Shown: positions 1 to 11,792 of the stretch, one piece after another
Layout of the letters: each line of letters begins with the position of its first letter
Numbering within the stretch: the stretch's first letter is position 1
Source of the DNA: Meconema thalassinum
Lineage: Eukaryota; Arthropoda; Insecta; Orthoptera; Tettigoniidae
DNA: 64,000 bases
Direction of reading: 5' to 3'
Assembly: GCA_946902985.2 (NCBI GenBank)
Contig: OX336389.2
Coordinates: 278,487,527-278,551,526 of the forward strand
Notes under the pieces: model-generated
The model's database searches: none
The model's input: the letters and a program-made list of their open reading frames with translations, nothing else
Told to the model about the DNA's origin: nothing
Program-made: the position numbers and the translations under genes

Positions 1-146
1 AGGGTGCGCAAAGGGAGCCGTGTCGGTGGATTGACTGGCACGTTAATGAACGCCATCGGGGCAAACATCTGGCACCCCAGCGCCTCTAGAAACCATAGTG
101 CAGTAGTTAAAAGGGACGTAAATCCAATAACATTTTTTTTCGCCAC
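1..146 (+). repeat. SINE family A, 3' part (cut by window edge)
   Basis: This is the body of a tRNA-derived SINE whose head lies outside the window. It runs from GGGTGCGCAAAGGGAGCCGT through GGCACGTTAATG, CGGGGCAAA, GGCACCCC and GGGACGTAAA to a CCAATAACATT end. The same body occurs at 16030-16165 and 56636-56770, where it follows a tRNA-like head. SINEs of this kind are pol III transcribed and moved by LINE enzymes; that is family knowledge, not something shown here. Confidence 0.75.
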
Positions 147-290
147 GAGTCTGAGTGGACCCCGTTCCAGGCCTCAGATCAGAATTAAATACCTTGGCAG
201 AGCCTGGAATCGAACCCAGGGCCTTTGGATCCGGAGTCTCAACACGTTCGATACCACTGCGGAGCGGGAGGAAGACAGTTGTTGTTTCTA
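139..290 (-). repeat. tRNA-like SINE head, reverse orientation
   Basis: On the minus strand this stretch reads as a tRNA-like module. An A-box-like GCAGTGGTATCGAACG is followed about 40 bases later by a B-box-like GGTTCGATTCC. The module abuts the poly-T end of the previous SINE. A similar fragment occurs near 49055-49085. It is probably a truncated SINE rather than a functional tRNA gene, because no tRNA cloverleaf was evident. The 128 bases that follow (291-418) hold nothing I recognise. Confidence 0.5.
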
Positions 291-423
291 TTAGGAACTT
301 TGACATCAACCCTTCTACTTGGTTGTGTGATAACCTGTGTTATGTTGAGTCTGTAACAGAGTTTGTATATTTATCATTGATGCTACAGTGAGTCCCGAAA
401 TGTTGTCCGCAGCACCTACATGC

Positions 424-3280
424 TGGGTAGGTTTTGGCCAGGGTTAAACACTACCCCCAAGGGAAGATGAAAAGAAAAGGAAAGGGAAGTGGGTTTCGGA
501 CTGAGGAACAAGTGTGGGTAAATAGGACGAGAGTCCAACACCAAACAAAATTAATTTGAGCAAGTATTTAGTGACGAGTGTCACCGCAAAGCCCGCAAAG
601 CACCTAAAGTGGGTATGGACCTGGACGTAGCTAACGGGAGATGCGGCTGGAGCTTGGGCTATTTGTAAGCAAGCAACGAAAGTACTTTCCCTTCCAAGCC
701 TATATTTGACTACTATGGGGAAGGGTGGTAGTCTGGCAAGACAAAGAATGACAAATTTACTGTATATCCTTTCAAAGGAGTCGGGTTTAATCGAAGGTTT
801 TGAAAGGAGCAAATAATTTGAATTTGCCGTGATGTTTTTAGTTCTTGGAATTGTAGAATTTCCAAAGAGCGATCGAATGTTTCCAGGAAGGGTAGCGATG
901 AATCAGTTATAGTGCTTTTGGGAACAATTTGATTGTTTTTGAAAATTTTTTGGGTTTAAAATTTGGTAAGAACACTAATGGTTGCATTCAAGAAAGGCTA
1001 AGCTTTTACCCAGCAAAGCGCCGACTAAAAGTTTAGACAAGAAGAAAAACTTAAATTTGGAAAACCAACCATAAGTTATAGAGAAAGTCTCAACAAGAAG
1101 AAAGCTATACTTGCCTTACTGGCTAGTTAGAATTAGCTAAAAAAGCTAAGAACGACTTTGAAAAAGTTTTTGCGGAGAGTTTTTGTTCAAATGCAGCAAA
1201 TAGTGGAACCTTTCTTTTTATTTGATGCTTGATTTTCTTAACGCGAGCATGAGCTTTTGGGTAGAGACAGGGGAAGTAGGATCCTGCCTAATCATTATTT
1301 TATAGAAAATGATGAAGCAAAAGGATATAGTTTGATTTATTTAACAATGCGTAGAAATATGATCAATATAACAAATATAAAAGATACAATTTGATTTTTA
1401 AACCTTTGAGGTCTCGGACCTCTAAAATTGTTGAAGTTTGCACTAGGCAATTAACAAAATTTGGTTTGGAACCTCTTGTAAGCACCAAATCTGCATAAGA
1501 TTTTAAAATAGTGCTGGGATTAACAAATTTAAAGTTTAACAATAAATCAGGTACGATATAAGTACTTTGAGAATTCCTATATGGAAGTTCTAAAAGTATG
1601 AACAAATAACAATTCGAAATTATAACAAAGAGAGAGAGAGAAAATAAGAAGAAGTTTCCATAACCTCTTGTATTTAAACAGGGATCACGAGCAAAATGGT
1701 GCCAGTACCCTTTCGTGACACCTGGAAAAGGAGAGTTAGAAAACTCACTTATGAGTAGAAAATAGAATTCCCCAATTGAAGAGGGAAAGAATTATAATGT
1801 GGACTTGCCACAGATGAACAGAAGTTAATTCGTTAAATGTGAAACAAAGTTGGGAGGGCGCTTGATAGCAAGCGAAGCCTCTTAGAAATTGACAAAAGTT
1901 GTAGTTTAAACAGCTAAGTACATCAGTTGACTTAAATTTAAAGCTTGATTAGATAAAGTTAGTAAGGTGCTTAGGAAAAGGAAATAGGAACTTTAGGAGA
2001 AAGATTATGGTCGTATTTATTGCTTTCGTTCGAACGCGACACGGATGGTTGTTGGCTGGGCACTGTTATGCACTGTAGTCCGTTGAAAACTTCACCATTG
2101 CAACACGGAAAGTTTATAAGACGAAACGTTATTGTAATTGTGGAGATCACTAGTTGAATTTTAGTTTGAGAAAGTTTATTGCGTTGTGACATTTATAGAT
2201 TGTAGTTGAATGCAGCGGACAATTTCCAACGAAGGACGACAAATTATGCTGATTAGAGGTATTTTCAGCAAAAATTCCTCAGTGAGGAACAAGCGTTTCC
2301 ATATTCAGGTGGAAAGTACTTGATGGCATTACTTGCAAAAAGATAACTTTCTGTGGAAAATTCTAGAGTTGTGAGAACAGTAGAATTGGGCAGAATATCC
2401 CACGGAGGTGAAAGCTAAGTTTATATAGACAGTGGGTTTAATAAGACTCCCACGGTGTGAGAACTCAATCCCAGATAATCAGTACACGAAGTACTTTTTC
2501 ATTTTAGAAAGCTAGCTGAAGTAGCCACAAATAAATCAAGAAGATCTTTTGAAGGCAGATATTGCACCACATATAGCAATTTCACACTGTCTATAAAATC
2601 AGGTTAAAAACATTTAGCTGTTAAAACCAATTAAAACATGGTAAAAACCATTAAAGATTTACTTAGCTCATTTCTGAAGAGTAGGCGATGTTCCAGGTGA
2701 CGGATGGTTTCAAAATCCAAACATGGCGTCTGATTTAAAAGATGTCTCTCGAGGAGAGGAGACAAGCTCGGGAAGAGCTTCGACTCTACGTGTAAACGTT
2801 TGACACACAAGTGAAGACCGCTCAACGAAGCACAGAGGTACCAAGGAGGGAAGGAGGTGGGGGAAAAACAAAGGAACATACATATGAAATACCAACTTTA
2901 GAAATAAAACTAAAAGTAATCTTCAAGGAGTTGATAGTAGGCGTCAATAGCGAAGCCTGGTGGAAGGGTTGTTGTAGAAGTCCTCTTGAGCATGGAGATG
3001 TTAGCTGAAGTTAGCGGCGACATCTTGTGGCTGGATTGGGAAGGAAGTCCTCTTGAGCATAGAGATGTTGAGGAACTTCAGCAGTTAGCTGTTAGATGCC
3101 GCTAGGTTGATCATGGAAGTTATATCTACAACAAACTTTTAAACAGAGTGAACAAGGTGCGCAAATAAAAGAAAAGGTGAGAAATCACGGTTGTTGTTTG
3201 AGAAAAAAGGGAAGAAATAAGTTAAGCAAAGAGCAGCGAAGGCTAACTCTGTCTTACCGTGTATTCCAAAGAATACACCA
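424..3280 (-). repeat. 3' LTR of BEL/Pao element
   Basis: This 2857-bp repeat matches 8859-11722 along its whole length with scattered substitutions. It begins TG at 424 and ends CA at 3280 on the plus strand. Its element-proximal end (3259-3278) is an inverted repeat, GTGTATTC-CAAA-GAATACAC. BEL/Pao LTRs are usually several hundred bases long, so 2.9 kb is unusually large. A 122-codon minus-strand frame at 444-812 is also open in the other LTR, but I see no domain in it. Confidence 0.92.
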
Positions 3281-3333
3281 AGCTGGGAGGGGGACAAACA
3301 CCAACAGAGAACAAGAAACACAATGTTAAAGAT

Positions 3334-4470
3334 TCAAAGGTAGGGGGCAATTAAAGACAGTGGTCTTGTAATATGCCCATTTATGGTCAAGATCTTGGCC
3401 ACCCTAACTCTCCCATCCCTTCCCGGGTAACACTCGGTCACTCTACCGGTGATCCAGACCAAGGGAGGGGAAGCTTCTTTAACAAGGATCAAGTTCCCCA
3501 CTTTAATGTCAGGATTAGAAAGAAGCCACTTCTGTCTCCGTTTCAAGGAAGTTAAGTATTCCAGTTTCCACCTCTTCCAGAAAGAATTGCGAAGAGCTTC
3601 AAGTTTACGCGAAACAATACTCAGGTTAGAATCTCTATAAGAGTTGGGAAGGGGAGGAGGGGAGGAAAGAGAAGTGCCTATAAGAAAGTGACCAGGTGTC
3701 AATGGAAGCTGATCATCAGGGTCAGTAGAAAGCGGTGTCAAAGGACGAGAATTAACACCTTCCATCAAAATAGACAGAGAGTTAAATTCCTCATAAGTTA
3801 GGATGCGATTACCTAACACCTTTTTTAGATGACTTTTGGTCAGCTTGACACAGGATTCCCACCTACCACCGTGATGAGGGGCGTATCGAGGTATAAACCG
3901 CCATTTGAAACCCTTTGAGTAGGAAAAATTAGAAATCTGTTCCATGGCAGGAGAAGATGTAAGAGCTTTCTTCCACAAGGAAGCTGCGCCTTGAAAAGTG
4001 GAGGCGTTATCGGAGAACATCTCAGAGGGAACGCCACGCCTAGCAGTGAAGCGAGAGACGGCTGACAAAAAGTAAGAAGTAGAGGCATTTGTTACTAGTT
4101 CCAGATGAATCGCGCCTGTAACCATGCAAACGAAAAGAGAAACATAGAGTTTTCCAAACAATTTGCGTTTAGCTTCAGGGGAATAGCATTGATATTGAAA
4201 CGGACCCATATAGTCCACACCAGTTAAAGCAAAAGGACGTATAGGAGAAGAGCGGAAAGAGGGTAGATCGCTCATTAATTGAGTATTAACTTTAGGTTTC
4301 GCTTTGAAGCAAGGAATGCATTTGTGAATTACAGAGGAAACTTCATGAACTCCATTTATGATCCAGTACTTTTCCCTTAAGAAGCAAAGCAGTGTGCGTG
4401 TGCCAACGTGCAGGTTGCGATAATGGAAGGCACGTATGATTAAGAAAGTTACGTGATCCTTAGAAGGCAA
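3334..4470 (-). pseudogene. BEL/Pao integrase (3' part of pol)
   Basis: This 378-residue minus-strand frame is the integrase end of pol, which joins cDNA to the host chromosome. The N-terminal zinc-binding His/Cys set is visible near residues 5-55, ending in HKCIPC. The catalytic core shows Asp in TGVDYMGPF, Asp in MFSDNAST and Glu in GGRWESC, the expected D-D-E triad. The C-terminal part ends in LSLIAPYL. The start given is not a natural start: homologous coding continues upstream in another frame beyond about 4538, where a one-base deletion separates it from RT/RNase H. The catalytic residues themselves look intact. Confidence 0.9.
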
Positions 4471-6143
4471 AATAACAGGATGCTTTCTGTCCTCAGAAAG
4501 TGAAGAATGCGAAAGCCTACCACCTGCCCTGAGTACCCGTTGTCATCAAGGAAAGGGGCTAAAGCGCGAAGACGACTAGATTTAGGAAGATATTTGTTAG
4601 CTAGGAGCAAAGACAATTCAGAAGAAAAGGCCTCTTGCTGTGTTAGCTGCAAAACTTGAATTGTAGCGAGATTTAATTCGTGATTGGTTAGATGCGGCTT
4701 AGGAAGATGAGGTTGATCAACAACAAGATATTTCCATCTGAGTAGATAGGCAAAAATTCGAATCAGTTTATAAAAAGAAGAATAGCGTGTCAACAAGGGA
4801 AACGAAGCGTTGGAAACAAGACACGAAGCAGTAGATTCAGATACTTTAGCGTCAGGCAAGTTGGAGTTTGTGACTGGAGGTTTTGAAGGCCAACAAGAAG
4901 AGTCTTCAATTAACCACGGGGGCCCATACCAGTACACCTGAGATGCTGCCAATTGAGAGGGTAAACAACCACGTGAGATGATGTCAGCGGGGTTATCAGC
5001 GCTGGGCACATGTTTCCATTGACATCCAGAGGAAAGAGTTTGAATTCTAGAAACTCTGTTTGCAACAATGGCTCGCCAGTGGCTGGGTTTTTTTGCGATC
5101 CAAGAAAGAGTAATCATGGAATCGCTCCACAAATAGGTTTGCGAAAATTTGACTTTTAAGACTTTCTGCAGTTTTTTGGCAAGTTCAGCGGCCATGAGTG
5201 CAGCACACAGTTCAAGCCTAGGCAAAGTAATAGTTTTAAGAGCAGCAACTTTAGATTTAGAGCAAACAAGGTTTGAAAATGAAGATTCATTTAGTGAATT
5301 GCGATAAACCAAATATGCACAGCAACCGTAAGCTTTCTCGGAGCTGTCGGCAAACACATGAAGGAAGAAAGATGTGTTAGGATGAGCGTTAATTAAATTT
5401 CTTGGAATTTCAATGAGGGAAAGATCAAGCAAACTTTTACGAAAAGAAAGCCATCTATTAAGAAAAGAAAGGGGAAGAGTTTCGTCCCATTTACATTTGA
5501 GCGACCATAGCTCTTGCATGAAAAGCTTGGCTATAACAATAACCGGAGCAAGGAATTGAAGCGGATCCAAAAATTTTGCAATTTCAGAGAGAATTTGCCT
5601 TTTTGTTTTGGGGAGCTCTTCGGAAAGCGAAACTTTGTAGATGAGAGTATCAGTGCTAGTGCACCAATGAACTCCAAGAGTCTTTATGGATTCAGAATCT
5701 CCGCAGATTTTGACGGAAGAGGGGCCTACATCTTCTATGGGAAACTGGGCAAGAAACTCATGGGAGTTGGAATTCCACTTATGAAGTGGGAATCCTCCAT
5801 TCTTTAACAATGTCTGAAGTTCTAGTGACACGAAAGAAGCTTCCTCAAGAGTCGGGAAGGACTGGAGATAATCGTCTACATAAAAAGATGTAGTTAGGAC
5901 TTCAGAAGCTTTAGAATCAAATAATTGACCATCTTGAGAGGCTAACATATGTAGGGAACGGATAGCAAGGAAAGCGGAAGATTTTGAGCCATAAGTGACC
6001 GTCTTTAAGCGAAATATTTTAATGGGCTTGCTGATTTCGTCGCGCCACAAGATTCTTTGGAGATCTTGTTGTTCGGGCTGAATTAAAACCTGACGGTACA
6101 TCTGTTTGATGTTCGCTATAACAGCTATTGGAAATAATTGCAA
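4449..6143 (-). pseudogene. BEL/Pao reverse transcriptase and RNase H
   Basis: This frame carries the RT palm and RNase H of pol. The RT active-site motif YVDDYL lies at residues 88-93 (YVDD at 5871-5882). RNase H motifs follow: HVFADSSEKAYG, LELCAALMAAELA, LWSDSMITLSWI and NPADIISRG. Homologous coding extends upstream in the same frame to about 6240. There a one-base deletion shifts it from the preceding frame. At its 3' end it drifts out of frame after LDDNG near 4538 and overlaps the integrase frame. In the intact family these are one polyprotein with protease and integrase. Confidence 0.9.
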
Positions 6144-6145
6144 AT

Positions 6146-7035
6146 TTAAGAGTATAGCTGATAAATCTGACTGAATAGCTGGACCAGAGTAAAGAGTATC
6201 GTTAAGACTGTTGCCATTAACGTCAGGTGATGACCCATTAAAACGACTCGGATTTTATCCTTTACAAGAGGGTTTTTCCACATGGGATGATGATTTAAGA
6301 AAACCGTTTCAATTGGGTGGTGCAATTCGTCATCAGATTTGCTGACAACTTCCATATGATCTATGCTTTCGTATTCGTCCATGAAATCAGTGTACTGTTG
6401 TCTAACGAGGGGTTCTTTCTTGAATTTGCTCTCGATAGCAAAGAGAGCTTTTCGAGATTTAGGTTGAGAATTGATAAGTTTGGGGGAATTGAGTAATCTT
6501 GGCATCTGAACAATGAACCGGCCTTCAGGAGAACGAGTGGTCGTGTTCATGAAAAGTTGCTCACAGAATTCGTTTTCTGAAGAGGTTACGTTAGGAGAAT
6601 CAACGCTTTCAAACCTCCAGAACTGTTCCAAATCGGTACTAGTGAAATAACATTGCGATACGGGTTGGGGGGAATAATGAGGGAGTTGACCAGTAACAAT
6701 CCAACCAAAATTAGTGTCTCTGGCGACCACGTTTGAAGATAGCTTACGAATTAGTTTATGAAGATAATTCCAAAAAACATTGGCACTAAAGAGTATGTCA
6801 ATGGGGCCTTGTATATTGAACAGAGGATCAGCCAACATTAAATGAGAAGGAATATTCAGACCTGAGATATCGACGGAGTGACTAGGAGTATCCTCTCCGA
6901 TACTGTTGAGGATGAGGCAGTTAAGTTTTAGAAAATTATTTCTGTGACAAGTGTCTCTTATAGTTAATTTAGAAAACTGTAAAGCTTGTGATTTTAAGCT
7001 GTTGATACCTGATACATTAATTGAAGTAGGGTTTG
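6146..7035 (-). pseudogene. BEL/Pao protease C-terminal part and RT N-terminal part
   Basis: This is the pol segment between the protease active site and the RT fingers. The ATG-like start near 6838 is internal: the frame reads upstream through NVSGIN and LNIPSH to about 7035. Recognisable family features include MLADPLFN, GWIVTGQLP and the spacer RQQYTDFMDEYE. Near 6241 a one-base deletion in a T run ends the homology and produces the aberrant tail before the stop at 6146. The upstream border is another frameshift at a 7-A run near 7040-7046. I judged both to be mutations because BEL/Pao normally uses one continuous gag-pol frame. Confidence 0.85.
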
Positions 7036-7721
7036 CAGGTAGGCCTAGTTTTTTTGATTAATGAATTAGAAACGAAATCATGGGTTACCGCCGAATCAAA
7101 AAGACCGCGTGCATGGACCCAGTTGCCAAAATTATCCTGGACTTCGATTTGGACAGTGGACAATAGTACTTGGGCACTACGTAAGGACTTGGCATTTTGA
7201 ATGTAAGATGAAGCACTAGAATTGCTGGTATCATCACTTTTCTGAGAAGTGGATGCTGCTGATGACTTTGATTGATCATGACGATGCAGTAAAGTGTGAT
7301 GAGGTTTTTCACAATGAAAACAAAGTCTAGAAGACTTACAATTAGAAGCAGAATGCTTGGGTGAAAGGCAGTTGAAGCAATGTTTATTCTGGGAAACTAA
7401 TTTTCTTCTGTCGTCGACTGACAGTTCCTTAAAGGATTTACATAGATATAAGGCGTGGGAATCCTTGCAAAGTATGCACTTTAATGGTTCATTTAAACTC
7501 TTACGGGGTTCGATTTGAGTGTTTAAAGCGAGAGAACTAGCAATACGGCGTTCACTAGACCTAGTTGGGTAACCAGTGGCGTTTGACTTGAGTTTAAACG
7601 AGCTGGACCCGGGTTTTTGGTTAATAGATGCTGAGCGTTCGCTTTTAGATTTAAGAGACAATGATTCAAATTTAGAACTAGGGGATGAGGGTTCACTTTG
7701 GTTAGCTAACGCAGTTAAGAG
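7017..7721 (-). pseudogene. BEL/Pao gag C-terminal region: CCHC fingers and protease start
   Basis: The frame holds Cys/His clusters typical of the BEL gag-protease junction: CILCKDSHALYLCKSF, then HCFNCLSPKHSASNC and LCFHCEKPHHTLLH. These nucleic-acid-binding fingers precede the aspartic protease. The protease active-site block reads LFDSAVTHDFVSNS. Its Asp is present, but the following residues are SAV where the family has a Gly-containing DSG or DTG block, so activity is doubtful. The frame is closed upstream by a TAA at 7722-7724 and downstream by the 7-A-run frameshift. Confidence 0.85.
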
Positions 7722-8018
7722 TTAGCATCTAGCATTTATGAAGGTGACTAAATGCTCGTAAGAGTAATCGTCGTCTTTGGAAAGTTCAATTTCCCAAGCT
7801 GTGAGGGTAGCAACATCGACTTTAGAAACCACTAAATGTATTAGGAAAGTGTCCCACTGGTCAGTGGGTTGATCTAATTGGGACAAAGCTTTTACGTGAA
7901 GTTGTGTCGTATCAATAAGAGTACGCAAACTAGTGACGTCATTGTGCTGTGACGCAGGTAAATTGAATAGAGCCTTTATGTGGCGTTGAATACGTAACCG
8001 TAAATTACCGTATCTTTC
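7722..8018 (-). pseudogene. BEL/Pao gag middle segment between two stops
   Basis: This 99-codon stretch lies in the same frame as the gag segments on both sides and is bounded by in-frame TAA codons at 8019-8021 and 7722-7724. It shows gag features of the family: ERYGN directly after the upstream stop, then LFNLP, DVTSLRTLIDTT, WDTFLIHLVVSK and HLVTFINARC. Because the frame is otherwise uninterrupted, each stop is most simply a point mutation. Two nonsense changes in gag mean no full-length capsid precursor can be made from this copy. Confidence 0.85.
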
Positions 8019-8624
8019 TTACAACAGGTTAAAGGCAATGGGGTAGTTTTCAGCACTTAATGGAAGTGCTTCAACCAACTGCAGGGCTTGACCGCGGAGA
8101 TTAGATCGCAAATAATGAAACTTGTAAATGATTTGAATGTCTTCATTGTCATGAACAAGGGAACAAAAAAGTTCATAGAAAGAATCCCAAGTAGATTCGT
8201 CTACGGAGAAGTGGGGCAAATTAATCTTAGGTAGAATTGGTTTGGGCTTGTGAGTACCCTCACGAAAAGAGATTTGTTGTTCGTGAAGGGAACCAAGAAC
8301 AGAACCGTCCTTTTTCTGTTCTTCTTCGAGTTGGCGTATTATTTTAAAGGCAGAACCTATGCCTTCGTAATATTGGTTTTCTACTTCTACTCGATCATCA
8401 GTTTGATTGAGCATACAAGTTTCGATTTCAGTTTGGATGTTGCAATAATTTTCATAAGAACGTTCAAAATCCTTTACGCGATGTTTTAACAAATCTAGTT
8501 GAGCTTGTGAAGGATCTAGCTCTTTGATGTATTTTGTGAATCTCGTGATTTGCCCTTTATAAGAAGCTCGTTTGGAAGTAAGTTTATCATCCCTACCATC
8601 CTTGTCTTTTTCTGTAGGAGCCAT
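8019..8624 (-). pseudogene. BEL/Pao gag N-terminal segment
   Basis: This 201-residue segment starts at an ATG at 8624-8622, about 230 bases inside the 5' LTR, the expected gag position. The sequence is charged and helical in its first half and ends in FSVDESTWDSFYELF and YLRSNLRGQALQLVEAL, the conserved capsid-like block of BEL/Pao gag (retrotransposon peptidase-associated DUF1759 type). The stop at 8019-8021 falls right after YPIAFNLL, within a conserved stretch, so it is a nonsense mutation, not a natural end. Confidence 0.87.
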
Positions 8625-8835
8625 GGCGAAATAGGTAAATTAAAGTATAACTTACGAAACTGTGGAACCTTTGAAATGCTGTCAGACTGGCAGCAGTAAC
8701 AAGTTGAAAGAAAGGGAGACACCAAAGTAGACAGGAGCGGTTTCTTTCTCCCTCACAAGCTTTGCACGGTGAAGATATAGCTGAAAAATTTAAAGTAGAT
8801 ATTAATGATTTGCAAAATATTGACAAATGGACTCT

Positions 8836-8853
8836 CCCGGGTTTCTGGGACCA
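8836..8853 (-). promoter_or_regulatory. Putative primer binding site of BEL/Pao element
   Basis: Five bases inside the 5' LTR edge (8859), the minus strand reads TGGTCCCAGAAACCCGGG. A TGG start next to the LTR is expected of a tRNA 3'-end complement. I could not assign the tRNA with confidence. Confidence 0.5.
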
Positions 8854-8858
8854 AAGTA

Positions 8859-11722
8859 TGGGTAGGTTTTGGCCAGGGTTAAACACTACAACCAAGGGAA
8901 GATGAAAAGAAAAGGAAAGGGAAGTGGGTTTCGGACTGAGGAACAAGTGTGGGTAAATAGGACTGGAGTCCAACACCAAACAAAATGAATCTGAGCAAGT
9001 ATTTAGTGACGAGTGTCACCGCAAAGCCCGCAAAGCACCTAAAGTGGGTATGGACCTGGACGTAGCTAACGGGAGATGCGGCTGGAGTTTGGGCTATTTG
9101 TAAGCAAGCCACGAAAGTACTTTCCCTTCCAAGCCTATATTTGACTACTATGGGGAAGGGTGGTAGTCTGGCAAGAAATAGAATGACAAATTTACTGTAT
9201 ATCCTTTCAAAGGAGTCGGGTTTAATCGAAGGTTTTGAAAGGAGCAAATAATTTGAATTTCCCGTGATGTTTTTTGTTCTTGGAATTGTAGAATTTCCAA
9301 GGAGCGATCGAATGTTTCCAGGAAGGGTAGCGATGAATCAGTTATAGTGCTTTTGGGAACAGTTTGATTGTTTTTGAAAATTTTTTGGGTTTAAAATTTT
9401 GTAAGAACACCAATGGTTGCATTCAAGAAAGGCTAAGATTTTACCCAGCAAATCGCCGACTAAAAGTTTAGACAAGAAGAAAAACTTAAATTTGGAAAAC
9501 CAACCATAAGTTATAGGGAAAATCTCAACAATCAGGAAGCTGGCGGAGCTAGCTATACTTGCCGTACTGGCTAGTTAGAATTGGCTAAAAAGTTAAGAAC
9601 GTCTTTGAAAAAGTTTTTGCGGAGAGTTTTTGTTCAAATGCAACAAATAGTGGAACTTTTTTTAAATTTGATGCTTGATTTTCTTAACGCGAGCATGAGT
9701 TTTTGGGTAGAGTCAGGGGAAGTAGGATCCTGCCTAATCGTTATTTTATAGAAAATGATGAAGCTAAAGGATATAGTTTGATTTATTTAACAATGCGTAG
9801 AAATATGATAAATTTAACAAATATAAAAGGTACAATTTGATTTTTAAACCTTTGAGGTCTCAGACCTCCAAAATTGTTGAAGTTTGCACTAAGCAATTAA
9901 CAAAATTTGGTTTGGAACCTCTTGTAAGCACCAAATCTGCATAAGATTTTAAAATAGTGCTGGGATTAACAAATTTAAAGTTTAACAATAAATCAGGTAC
10001 GATGTAAGTACTTTGAGAATTCCTATATGGAAGTTCTGAAAGTATGAACAAATAACAGTTCGAAATTATAACAAAGAGAGAGAAAATAAGAAGAAGTTTC
10101 TATAACTTCTTGTATTTAAACCGGGATCACGAGGAAAATGGGGCCAGTACTCTTTCGTGTAACCTGGAAAAGGAGAGTTAGAAAACTCACTTATGAGTAG
10201 AAAATAGAATTCCCCAATTGAAGAGGGAAAGAATTATAATGTGGACTTGCCACAGATAAGCAGAAGTTAATTCGTTAAATGTGAAACAAAGTTGGGGGGG
10301 GGGGGGAGGCGCTTGATAGCAAGCGAGGCCTCCTAGGAATTTACATAAGTTGTAGTTTAAACAGCTAGGTACATCAGTTGACTTAAATTTAAAGATTAAT
10401 TGGATAAAGTTAGTAAGGTGTTTAGGAAAAGGAAATAGGAACTTTAGGAGAAAGTTTATGGCCGAACTTATTGCTTTCGTTCGAACGCGACACGGTTGGT
10501 TGTTGACCGGGCACTGTTATGCACTGTAGTCCGTTGAAAAGTTCACCATTGCAACACGGAAAGTTTATAAGACGAAAAGTTATTGTAATTGTGGAGATCA
10601 CTAGTTGAATTTTAGTTTGAGAAAGTTTATTGCGTTGTGACGTTTATAGATTGTAGTTGAATGCAGCGGACAATTTCCAACGAAGGAAGACAAATTATGC
10701 TGATTAGAGGTATTTGCAGCATAAATTCCTCAGTGAGGAACAAGCGTTTCCATATTCAGGTGGAAAGTACTTGACGGCATTACTTGCAAAAATATAACCT
10801 GCTGTGGAAAATTCTAGAGTTGTGAGAACAGTAGAATTGGGCAGAATATCCCGCGGAGGTGAAAGCTAAGTTCATATAGACAGTGGGTTTAATGAGACTC
10901 CCACGGTGTGAGAACTCATTCCCAGATAATCAGTACAAGAAGTACTTTTTCATTTTAGAAAGCTAGCTGAAGTAGCCACAAATAAATCAAGAAGATCTTT
11001 TGAAGGCAGATATTGCATCACATATAGCAATTTCACACTGTCTATAAAATCAGGTTAAAACATTTAGCTGTTAAAACCAATTAAAACATGGTAAAAACAT
11101 TAAAGATTTACTTAGCTCATTTCTGAAGAGTAGGTGATGTTCCAGGTGACGGTTGGTTTCAAAATCCAAACATGGCGTCTGATTTAAAAGATGTCTCTCG
11201 AGGAGAGGAGACATGCTCGGGAAGAGCTTCGACTCTACGTGTAAACGTTTGACACACAAGTGAAGACCGCTCAACGAAGCACAGAGGTACCAAGGAGGGA
11301 AGGGGGTGGGGGAAAAAACAAAGGAACATACATATGAAATACCAACTTTAGAAATAAAACTAAAAATAATCTTCAAGGAGTTGATAGTAGGCGTCAATAG
11401 CGAAGCCTGTGGAAGGGTTGTTGTAGAAGTCCTCTTGAGCATGGGGATGTTAGCTGAAGATAGCGGCGACATCTTGTGGCTGGATTGGGAAGGAAGTCCT
11501 CTTGAGCATAGAGATGTTGAGGAACTTCAGCAGTTAGCTGCTAGATGCCGCTAGGTTGATCATGGAAGTCATATCTACAACAAACTTTTAAACAGAGTGA
11601 ACAAGGTGCGCAAATAAAATAAAAGGTAAGAAATCACTGTTGGTGTTTGAGAAAAAAAGGAAGAAATAAGTTGAACAGCGAAGGCTAACTCTGTCTTACC
11701 GTGTATTCCAAAGAATACACCA
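8859..11722 (-). repeat. 5' LTR of BEL/Pao element
   Basis: This 2864-bp copy of the LTR lies upstream of gag on the minus strand. TG is at 8859-8860 and CA at 11721-11722, immediately followed by the duplication CATGC. The U3 edge (11701-11720) carries the same GTGTATTC-CAAA-GAATACAC hairpin as the other LTR. It has a long G run near 10294-10308 that is absent from the other copy. Promoter and polyadenylation signals are expected in an LTR, but I could not pick a definite one. Confidence 0.92.
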
Positions 11723-11792
11723 CATGCGTCTGCGAGAGCTAGCTACAGAAGTTACGTTGGCAGTACGACTGCCGCTTGAAACATATTAGCCT

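Larger units (their letters stand above)
424..11722 (-). mobile_element. BEL/Pao LTR retrotransposon, full length but decayed
   Basis: The element has two long direct repeats (424-3280 and 8859-11722) with TG...CA ends, flanked on both sides by the 5-bp duplication CATGC (419-423 and 11723-11727). Between them the minus strand encodes gag, a CCHC region, aspartic protease, reverse transcriptase with YVDD, RNase H and integrase, in that order. That order and the integrase/RT character match BEL/Pao elements. Total length is 11.3 kb. Coding is interrupted by two in-frame TAA stops in gag (8019-8021, 7722-7724) and frameshifts near 7040, 6241 and 4538, so this copy cannot make a full polyprotein. 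LTR divergence by eye is about 3%, implying a moderately old insertion. Confidence 0.93.

Noticed and set aside
7036..7050. Programmed frameshift at the 7-A run of the BEL element
   Set aside because: The run is not in the phase needed for a canonical -1 slippery heptamer. Adjacent decay (stops and other frameshifts) makes a mutation the simpler explanation.
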